Positions 1 to 5,117 of a DNA stretch of 5,983 bases are shown one piece after another. Position 1 is the stretch's first letter. Each line of letters starts with the position of its first letter. Under the pieces are notes generated by a model. The model was not told the origin of the DNA, ran no database searches, and worked only from the letters and a program-made list of their open reading frames with translations. Position numbers and translations under genes: made by a program. The stretch spans positions 1-5,983 of the forward strand of contig JBDTMC010000480.1 of NCBI GenBank assembly GCA_039934475.1, in the 5' to 3' direction. This DNA comes from JBDTMC01 sp039934475. Its GTDB lineage: Bacteria; Acidobacteriota; Terriglobia; Bryobacterales; Bryobacteraceae.

Positions 1-123
1 GCACAATCTTTAATACAACCCCGCGCCGATGGTAGTCTCTCGGAAACTTCACACTACAAGCCTCCAGATTACACCGTGTGGCGCTGTGATGTCCCATCCC
101 TCGCCACGGTAATCTCATTTAGC

Positions 124-150
124 GTTAAAGATGCCGCTTGCATCTGTAAC
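124..150. promoter_or_regulatory. 27-bp dyad, candidate Rrf2 operator
   Basis: GTTAAAGATGC (124-134) and GCATCTGTAAC (140-150) are inverted copies matching at 10 of 11 positions around a 5-base centre (CGCTT). The inner arms AGATGC/GCATCT resemble the half-site core known for the Rrf2-family repressor NsrR (AAGATGC), but the arms here are closer together than in the enterobacterial site. The dyad overlaps the candidate -35 box and sits 53 bp upstream of the start of an Rrf2 gene, so autoregulation is the natural inference. The dyad is seen directly; its use by this protein is inferred. Confidence 0.6.
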
Positions 151-167
151 CGGTTAGCATTTAAGAT
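138..167 (+). promoter_or_regulatory. candidate sigma70-type promoter of rrf2
   Basis: TTGCAT (138-143) as the -35 box and TAAGAT (162-167) as the -10 box are separated by 18 bases, giving a predicted transcript start near 174-175 and a leader of about 28 nt. The -35 box lies inside the right half of the dyad, and the spacer contains the TAACCGGTTA palindrome, so a bound dimer would block polymerase. The matches to consensus are partial, and other AT-rich hexamers nearby (for example in 172-180) could serve instead. Confidence 0.4.
147..156. promoter_or_regulatory. 10-bp perfect palindrome TAACCGGTTA
   Basis: TAACCGGTTA is self-complementary over all ten bases. It shares its first four bases with the right arm of the 124-150 dyad and lies between the candidate -35 and -10 boxes. 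It could be a second operator, or one of two alternative sites of the same regulator. A related 9-mer, TAACCGTTA, occurs at 1406-1414 ahead of the permease gene. Function is unproven. Confidence 0.35.
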
Positions 168-193
168 AAAAGCATATTTAGTTGTGAGATGTA

Positions 194-200
194 GAGGAGA
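194..200 (+). promoter_or_regulatory. ribosome binding site of rrf2
   Basis: GAGGAGA is a strong Shine-Dalgarno match, the only clear one in the window. Its AGGAG core ends only three bases before the ATG at 203, a little closer than usual. It supports the 203 start together with the conserved family N-terminus (Tyr-Ser...Glu-Tyr-Ala-Ile-Arg). Confidence 0.7.
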
Positions 201-202
201 AG

Positions 203-676
203 ATGATCTATTCACGCTCCGCGGAGTACGCGATTCGTGCGTTCGTTCACCTGGCCGAAGTACCGCCCGGGAAATACGCCATGGTGAAACAGATTGCCGA
301 ACAGGCGGATATTCCGTCTCACTTCCTGGCAAAAATCCTTCAACAACTCGCGCGCAAGGGATTCCTGCGCTCCAGCAAGGGCCCCACCGGTGGCTTTTGT
401 CTTCGCCAGCCCGCCAGTGATATCACCATCCTCCATATCGTCGATTCTGTCGACGGCCTCGAGGACTACCATCGCTGCCCCGCGGGCATGGCCGAGTGCA
501 ATGACCAACAGCCCTGCGGCATGCACGATAGCTGGAAGGCGCTCCGTTCGCGTATCATGGATTATTTGGAACAGACTTCCATCTTGGACCTCTCCAAGGC
601 CCTCGAGCTGAAGCGCCGGAACATGGAAAAACCCGGTCGTAAAGCTAAGCGAAGCACTGTCAAGAAAGGGAGCTGA
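203..676 (+). CDS. Rrf2-family transcriptional regulator, probable Fe-S sensor
   Basis: This 157-residue protein is a cytoplasmic DNA-binding regulator of the Rrf2 family (IscR, NsrR, RirA, CymR), which usually acts as a dimer. The N-terminus MIYSRSAEYAIRA is the family signature. The winged helix runs over about residues 10-68, with the recognition helix near 39-52 (PSHFLAKILQQLARKG) and the wing GPTGGF at 60-65. Cys92, Cys99 and Cys105 (CX6CX5C), followed by His108, occupy the place of the [2Fe-2S] ligands Cys92/98/104 and His107 of IscR, so binding of an iron-sulfur cluster and response to iron, oxidants or NO is likely but inferred. The final 21 residues are an unusual basic tail, with 10 Lys/Arg. 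The gene precedes clpP by 64 bp on the same strand and probably shares its transcript. A more exact subfamily (IscR versus NsrR) cannot be decided from sequence alone. Confidence 0.93.
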   Translation: MIYSRSAEYAIRAFVHLAEVPPGKYAMVKQIAEQADIPSHFLAKILQQLARKGFLRSSKGPTGGFCLRQPASDITILHIVDSVDGLEDYHRCPAGMAECNDQQPCGMHDSWKALRSRIMDYLEQTSILDLSKALELKRRNMEKPGRKAKRSTVKKGS

Positions 677-734
677 CCCTCCCGTTTGCGCCTTGGCGCT
701 GGATTGAGGGTCTGCCCCGGAAAGGCTGGACCCT
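675..734 (+). promoter_or_regulatory. alternative hairpins between rrf2 and clpP
   Basis: GACCCTC (675-681) can pair with GAGGGTC (706-712), enclosing an inner hairpin GCGC (688-691)/GGCGC (695-699). The same AGGGTC (707-712) can instead pair with GACCCT (729-734), just before the clpP ATG. In the second fold the purine-rich GGAAAGG (719-725) is in the loop and the stem lies between it and the start codon. The two folds exclude each other. No U-tract follows the first one, so it is not a typical terminator. A role in clpP translation or in mRNA processing is speculative. Confidence 0.35.
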
Positions 735-740
735 AACTCA

Positions 741-1346
741 ATGCTAGTGCCCATGGTAGTAGAGCAGACCTCCCGCGGCGAACGCGCGTTCGATATCTAC
801 TCGCGTTTGCTCAAAGAGAACATCATCTTCCTCGGAACGCCGATTGACGACAACGTCGCCAATCTCATCATTGCGCAGATTCTCTTCCTGGCCGCGGAAG
901 ATCCGGAACGCGATATCTCCCTTTACATCAACTCGCCGGGTGGTTCCATCACCGCCGGCCTCGCCATCCTCGATACGATGCGCCTCGTAGAGCCCGATAT
1001 CGTGACCTACTGTCTCGGTCAGGCCGCCTCCATGGCCGCTGTGCTGCTTGCTTGCGGCACCAAAGGCAAGCGCTATAGCCTGCCTCACTCTCGCATTCTC
1101 ATCCACCAACCGTCCATGAGCGGCCTCGCCGGCCAAGCCGCCGACATCGACATCTATGCGAAGGAAATCCTCCGCATGCGCGAAATCCTCAACGGCATCC
1201 TCGCCGACGCCACCGGCCAACCTGTTGAACGTGTTGCCCGGGACGTTGATCGCGATTACATCATGGAACCCGAAGGCGCCCTCGCCTACGGCATGATCGA
1301 CCGCATCATCGCCAGCCGCGAGAATCCGCCACTACCACCCCGCTAA
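741..1346 (+). CDS. clpP: ATP-dependent Clp protease proteolytic subunit ClpP
   Basis: This is a 201-residue serine peptidase of family S14. ClpP assembles into a double-heptamer barrel in the cytoplasm and degrades proteins unfolded by a ClpX- or ClpA/C-type ATPase. The catalytic triad is intact: Ser97 in GQAASMAA, His122 in ILIHQP and Asp172 in DVDRDY. The oxyanion-loop motif INSPGGSITAG (64-74) is also present. The protein begins MLVPMVVEQTSRGER, so it starts where mature E. coli ClpP starts and has no propeptide. An in-frame stop at 705-707 with no other ATG, GTG or TTG before 741 supports this start, although no good Shine-Dalgarno is close (GGAAAGG is 15 bases away). One residue is added after HQP in the handle region relative to E. 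coli, and the C-terminus is PPLPPR. There is no tig or clpX beside it, so it may be a second, specialised ClpP. It follows the Rrf2 gene and ends at a terminator. Confidence 0.97.
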   Translation: MLVPMVVEQTSRGERAFDIYSRLLKENIIFLGTPIDDNVANLIIAQILFLAAEDPERDISLYINSPGGSITAGLAILDTMRLVEPDIVTYCLGQAASMAAVLLACGTKGKRYSLPHSRILIHQPSMSGLAGQAADIDIYAKEILRMREILNGILADATGQPVERVARDVDRDYIMEPEGALAYGMIDRIIASRENPPLPPR

Positions 1347-1357
1347 TCCGAACCACC

Positions 1358-1389
1358 AAAGACAGGCCCCATCCCGGCGGCCTGTCTTT
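1358..1389 (+). terminator. Rho-independent terminator after clpP
   Basis: AAAGACAGGCC (1358-1368) and GGCCTGTCTTT (1379-1389) form a perfect 11-bp stem with a 10-base loop, followed by a pyrimidine- and T-rich tail (1387-1400). It begins 11 bases after the clpP stop codon and would end the rrf2-clpP transcript. It also implies that the permease downstream has its own promoter. Confidence 0.85.
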
Positions 1390-1437
1390 CTTCTATTTTC
1401 TCCCCTAACCGTTACCGGCCATCACCGTCGAAGAACC
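1390..1437 (+). promoter_or_regulatory. short leader region of the permease gene
   Basis: These 48 bases lie between the terminator and the permease start. A promoter is expected because the stem upstream should end transcription, but I see no good -35/-10 pair. The near-palindrome TAACCGTTA (1406-1414) and the weak purine run GAAGAA (1430-1435) are the only notable elements. There is no strong Shine-Dalgarno. Confidence 0.3.
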
Positions 1438-3867
1438 ATGCTGCAAGATCTGCGCCTGGCGATACGAATACTGCTGAAGCAACCCGGATTCACGCTCATC
1501 GCTGTGCTGACGCTGGCTTTGGGCATTGGCGCGACTTCCTCCGTTTTCAGCCTCATTCAAGGCGTATTACTTACCCCACCCCCGTACCGCCAACCGCAAC
1601 GCCTCGTCCTGATTCCGGCCGTGCGCAGCGACCGTCAACCCGCTGCCGGCACCCGCCTCTGGCCCGCCTTGCAATGGATGGACTGGCAAAACGAAGCCAA
1701 AACCTTGGAAGCCATCGCCGCCTACGGCTGGACGTTCAACTTCCTCGTATCAAACGAAGGCAGCGAATCGCTTCAGGGTATGTGGGTCACCAAGGACTAC
1801 TTCGCTGTGGTTGGAGCACAACCGGTTCTCGGCCGAGCCTTCAATGCCGCCGACACCAAGTCCGGTGCGCCGGCGGTCATAATTCTGGGTCACGAGTTGT
1901 GGCAGCGAAAGTTCAATGGCGACCCAAATATCGTCGGCCGTACCATCCATATCAGCCGATCCGATACCCCACCCACCGTCATCGGTGTGATGCCACCAGC
2001 CATCCGCTTTCTCCCCTCCCCCGACAACGCCCAGGAACCCAACTACGACGTCAACGCCCACGTCGATTTCTGGCGCCCTGCTGCCCCTCAGCCGACTAGT
2101 CTAAAGGCTGCGCAGTGGAACGTCATAGCCAGGCTGAAAGATGGTGTTTCCCCCACTCAAGCCCAAGCGGAGCTCTCCGTTCTCGTCGAAAGGGAGGCGC
2201 TCGCAGAACGTGATTTTGCCGGCTTCGCACCGCGCCTGAAACTTCTTTCCGACGAATTAAACAGCGATGGCCGCCGCATCTTGCTGCCCCTGCTGGCAGC
2301 CGCCGGCATCGTACTCCTGATCGCCTGTGGCAACGCCGCGGCGCTCCTTCTTGTGCGCGGACTGCAACGCCAGCAGGAATACGCCATCCGTACCGCCCTC
2401 GGAGTGAGCCGCGGCGCGTTGTTCCGTCAGGTTTCCACCGAGAGCCTTATCCTCGCACTCGCGGGCGGCACCCTCGGCATAGCCTTGGCCTTCGGAATCG
2501 TCAGGACCTTCAAACTGATCGGCGGACACGCCATACCCCGCCTCGACGCCGTCACCACTGGTTGGCCGGTTCTCGCTTGCGGCCTCGCCTCCGCAATTCT
2601 GGCCGCCGTCCTGGCCGCCCTCTTTCCCGCCTTCCGAGCCTCTCGACTCGACACCAACCAGGTCCTCAAAAGCGCCGGCCCAAAGAGTAGTGCCGGCCTC
2701 GGAGAACGCCGCTTACTGCGGGCCGTAACCCTTGTTCAAACCGCTCTCACGCTCGCCCTCCTGGTCGGCGCCGGCCTGCTCATTCAGACCATGGTCAATT
2801 TATCGAAGGTCCAATCCGGCTACAACACCAGTCACATCCTCACCATGAGCGTTACCGCGGTACAAGGCAGTTCCATCGATTTCCATCGCCGCGCCTTAGA
2901 CCGCGTATCCGCCCTCCCTGGCGTACAGCAGGCAGCCTTTGCATGGGGCGTGCCGCTCACCGGTACCAGCTGGCCCGGCTCTGTCGAAATCGAAGGCCAA
3001 CCCATCGCCAGTAAAGAGAGCGATCGCATCACCATGCCGCTCCGTTCTGTCTCCTCCGATTACTTCACTCTGCTCGGCCTGGGAATCGCTGAGGGCCGCG
3101 ACTTCCGCGCCAGCGATGGTCGCGACGCGCCTCCCGTCGCCATCGTTAACCAGGCCTTCGCCGACCGCTACTTTCCCAAAGCCAATTCCATCGGTAAAAA
3201 ACTCTGGACCGGCGGCCGTCAAAATCCCGCCACCGAGGTAATTGCGGTAGTAGCTAACGGCCGCACCGGCGATCTTACCGTTACGCCACAACCGGAAATC
3301 TACTTGTCCTTCTGGCAGGCTACTCCGTTCTCCAAACACCTCGTGATTCGAACCGCCTCTGATCCGCAGTCGCTCATCTCCGCCGTCCAAAAGGAACTGC
3401 GTGCAGTCGATCCCACCGTAGCCGTGGAACACGTCAAAACCCTCGACCAAATACGCGGCGATTCGCTCGCCTCCCGCGCCTTTGCCATGCAACTCCTGGC
3501 AGGCTTCGCCCTTGTGGGTAGCGTTCTGACCCTCGTCGGAATCTACGGAGTGCTGGCCCTCTCGGTGGCCTCACGACGGCGTGAAATCGCGATCCGCACC
3601 GCCGTGGGCGCCGCGCAAGCCGATATTCGCAACCTCGTCCTCGCCGAAGGCTTTCGCCTCATTGCCGGAGGCCTCGTCGCCGGAGTCCTCGCGGCCGCCA
3701 TTCTGTCCCGCGCGCTGAAGTCTTTCCTCTATGGAATAAGTCCATCCGACCCGGCCACGCTGATCGGTGTCGCCTTCCTGTTCGCCGCCGTTTCCCTGCT
3801 CGCCTGTTGGGTCCCCACGCGGCGCGCCATCAGGGTCGATCCGTCGGAAGCGCTACGCTACGAATAG
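1438..3867 (+). CDS. ADOP-family orphan ABC permease (MacB/FtsX-like)
   Basis: This 809-residue inner-membrane protein belongs to the acidobacterial duplicated orphan permease type, related to MacB, LolC and FtsX. It opens with DLRLAIRILLKQPGF and a membrane segment at about 17-43 (LTLALGIGATSSVFS). A MacB-like periplasmic domain (about 50-275) follows, then an FtsX-type unit with helices near 282-306, 334-358 and 375-398. The pattern repeats: a helix at 428-450, a second periplasmic domain (about 455-680), and helices near 686-711, 736-760 and 773-792, ending DPSEALRYE. The two halves are visibly duplicated: EYAIRTALG (314-322) matches EIAIRTAVG (716-724). No nucleotide-binding subunit is encoded in view, as is usual for the family, and the N-terminal PadR-like domain of some members is absent. 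Its substrate is unknown; it may use an ATPase encoded elsewhere. The length is typical and the reading frame intact. Confidence 0.93.
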   Translation: MLQDLRLAIRILLKQPGFTLIAVLTLALGIGATSSVFSLIQGVLLTPPPYRQPQRLVLIPAVRSDRQPAAGTRLWPALQWMDWQNEAKTLEAIAAYGWTFNFLVSNEGSESLQGMWVTKDYFAVVGAQPVLGRAFNAADTKSGAPAVIILGHELWQRKFNGDPNIVGRTIHISRSDTPPTVIGVMPPAIRFLPSPDNAQEPNYDVNAHVDFWRPAAPQPTSLKAAQWNVIARLKDGVSPTQAQAELSVLVEREALAERDFAGFAPRLKLLSDELNSDGRRILLPLLAAAGIVLLIACGNAAALLLVRGLQRQQEYAIRTALGVSRGALFRQVSTESLILALAGGTLGIALAFGIVRTFKLIGGHAIPRLDAVTTGWPVLACGLASAILAAVLAALFPAFRASRLDTNQVLKSAGPKSSAGLGERRLLRAVTLVQTALTLALLVGAGLLIQTMVNLSKVQSGYNTSHILTMSVTAVQGSSIDFHRRALDRVSALPGVQQAAFAWGVPLTGTSWPGSVEIEGQPIASKESDRITMPLRSVSSDYFTLLGLGIAEGRDFRASDGRDAPPVAIVNQAFADRYFPKANSIGKKLWTGGRQNPATEVIAVVANGRTGDLTVTPQPEIYLSFWQATPFSKHLVIRTASDPQSLISAVQKELRAVDPTVAVEHVKTLDQIRGDSLASRAFAMQLLAGFALVGSVLTLVGIYGVLALSVASRRREIAIRTAVGAAQADIRNLVLAEGFRLIAGGLVAGVLAAAILSRALKSFLYGISPSDPATLIGVAFLFAAVSLLACWVPTRRAIRVDPSEALRYE

Positions 3868-3880
3868 CCGCCTGCGGACG

Positions 3881-3892
3881 TACAATCTGGAA
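3881..3892 (+). promoter_or_regulatory. TACAAT -10-like box, possible leaderless start
   Basis: TACAAT (3881-3886) is one base from the TATAAT consensus and ends six bases before the ATG at 3893. A -10 box at this distance would start the transcript at or next to the A of the ATG, as in leaderless genes. No Shine-Dalgarno exists here; only GGAAATG touches the start. No clear -35 box is visible near 3857-3863, which lies in the end of the permease gene. Position and sequence are seen; promoter activity is inferred. Confidence 0.45.
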
Positions 3893-5116
3893 ATGGCAAA
3901 CAGAATCGCACACTCTGCAGTCATTCTGGCCGCTCTTGCAGCGCTCGTCCTGCCGTTGCGGGGCGACATCGTCTACAGCTTCGCCGGAGACGAAGACGGC
4001 GAGTACGCCGACACAGACCTCGTCATTGATCGCGAGGGCAACATCTACGGCACCACCGTGCAAGGCGGTGCCTTCAATTCCGGCACCGTGTTTCAACTAT
4101 CGCCGTCCCCCACAGGTTGGGCACACACCGTTCTCTACAGCTTCCGCGGTGGCGTCGACGGTGGCGAACCCTACAAAGGCGTCACCCTCGATTCTGCCGG
4201 CAACCTCTACGGCACTGCCGGTGTCGGTGGCCTGTATGTCGGACCCTGTGTCGATACCGGCTGCGGCGTCGTTTTCAAGCTAGCTAAATCGGGCACCACC
4301 TGGACCTACCAGCTCGTCCACAGCTTCACCGGGGGAAGAGATGGCTTCGGGCCGGGATCCGGTGTAACCGTTGACGCGCAAGGCGCTGTTTATGGCACCA
4401 CTCCCACCGGAGGCCGGCTCGGGTTTGGCATCGTCTACCAACTCAAACTCGACAGCAGCGGCACTTGGAAAGAAAGGCTAATTCACACGTTCACTGGCGG
4501 CGCCGATGGCTTGGGAGGATCGGCGGGCCGCCTCATTCTCACGGCCTCAGGCGGTCTCCTCGGCGTCTGTACTTCCGGTGGCGCTCAGGGCGCCGGCAAC
4601 CTGTACCAACTCGCTCCCACACCAGCCGGCGAATGGACCCTCACAACCCTATACTCGTTCCAGGGTGGAACCGGAGCCGGCTTCCCCTACGGTGCCGTTG
4701 TGGCTGATGCGAACGGGAACCTCTACGGCACCACCTACTATGCCGGTGCCAACAATCTCGGCAGCATCTATCGCCTCAGCCGCAGTAACGGTGTGTGGAC
4801 TCAAACTGCCCTCTACAGCTTCCAGGGCGGCCTCGATGGCAATGGCCCCATCAGTACGCTGGTCGCGGCTACCGATGGCAACCTCTACGGCACAACCAGC
4901 GAGGGTGGCGCCGGCTGTAGTTGTGGCACTATTTTCAAGATCGCTCTGGATGGCTCTACACCCGCATACAACGTCGTCTACCGGTTTTCAGGCGCTCCGG
5001 ATGGCGCGTTCATTTACAACGGGATGGCCAGGGATGCTGCGGGAACTACCCTTTACGGAGCCTCCGTGCACGGCGGAACGTTCAACGAAGGCGCCGTCTT
5101 CAGGTTCACACCCTAA
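3893..5116 (+). CDS. exported GloVer tandem-repeat protein, probable beta-propeller
   Basis: This 407-residue protein resembles the GloVer-repeat family (first noted in Gloeobacter and Verrucomicrobia). Residues 1-24 look like a signal peptide: a short basic start (Arg4) and a hydrophobic core AVILAALAALVLPL (9-22), but no clear AXA cleavage site. The rest is seven units of about 54 residues with the consensus LYSFxGGxDG...D..GNLYGTT..GG...G.VF.L.....W. They begin at residues 27, 81, 142, 197, 253, 307 and 362. Seven units, with the last one ending at the VFRF strand and the first starting without its W strand, fit a closed seven-bladed propeller (inferred). Unit 4 has lost the GNLYGTT core, and units 2 and 6 carry close cysteine pairs. 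There is no PEP-CTERM or other C-terminal anchor. The 3893 ATG is preferred over an upstream in-frame ATG (3767), which lies inside the permease gene and would bury the signal peptide. Function is unknown. Confidence 0.85.
   Translation: MANRIAHSAVILAALAALVLPLRGDIVYSFAGDEDGEYADTDLVIDREGNIYGTTVQGGAFNSGTVFQLSPSPTGWAHTVLYSFRGGVDGGEPYKGVTLDSAGNLYGTAGVGGLYVGPCVDTGCGVVFKLAKSGTTWTYQLVHSFTGGRDGFGPGSGVTVDAQGAVYGTTPTGGRLGFGIVYQLKLDSSGTWKERLIHTFTGGADGLGGSAGRLILTASGGLLGVCTSGGAQGAGNLYQLAPTPAGEWTLTTLYSFQGGTGAGFPYGAVVADANGNLYGTTYYAGANNLGSIYRLSRSNGVWTQTALYSFQGGLDGNGPISTLVAATDGNLYGTTSEGGAGCSCGTIFKIALDGSTPAYNVVYRFSGAPDGAFIYNGMARDAAGTTLYGASVHGGTFNEGAVFRFTP
3971..5113 (+). repeat. seven tandem GloVer protein repeats
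   Basis: Units start at about 3971, 4133, 4316, 4481, 4649, 4811 and 4976, mostly 162-168 bp apart; the second is longer (183 bp) because of an insertion with Cys119 and Cys124. At DNA level the units are diverged, with short shared blocks such as AACCTCTACGGCAC (units 2, 5 and 6) and CTCTACAGCTTCC. The array is therefore old rather than a recent expansion. Confidence 0.85.
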
Positions 5117-5117
5117 C

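Larger units (their letters stand above)
1..202. other. non-coding region upstream of rrf2
   Basis: I find no convincing gene here; the open frames that cross it are antisense or out-of-frame shadows of rrf2. The region contains an imperfect bulged inverted repeat (66-115), a 27-bp dyad (124-150), an overlapping 10-bp palindrome (147-156), a candidate promoter (138-167) and the rrf2 ribosome binding site (194-200). The stretch from about 150 to 192 is distinctly AT-richer than the rest of the window, as expected for a promoter. Positions 1-60 show nothing I can name, and the upstream neighbouring gene is not in view. Confidence 0.75.

Noticed and set aside
730..740. 11-base exact repeat ACCCTAACTCA, also at 5110-5120
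   Set aside because: A few 11-base matches are expected by chance in 6 kb. The second copy spans two stop codons, and no shared context supports a function.
212..754. 180-residue open frame on the minus strand
   Set aside because: It is antisense to rrf2 over nearly all its length. The plus-strand protein has clear family motifs, and the antisense frame has none and no ribosome binding site.
1406..1414. TAACCGTTA as a second Rrf2 operator ahead of the permease
   Set aside because: It resembles the 147-156 palindrome but is only nine bases, lacks the AGATGC arms and could easily occur by chance. It is noted but not claimed.
2896..3492. 198-residue open frame on the minus strand inside the permease gene
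   Set aside because: It is a GC-rich antisense shadow; the sense frame encodes the conserved second periplasmic domain of the permease.
3767..3892. In-frame upstream extension of the propeller protein from an ATG at 3767
   Set aside because: It lies within the conserved end of the permease gene, would place 42 polar residues before the signal peptide, and is not needed.
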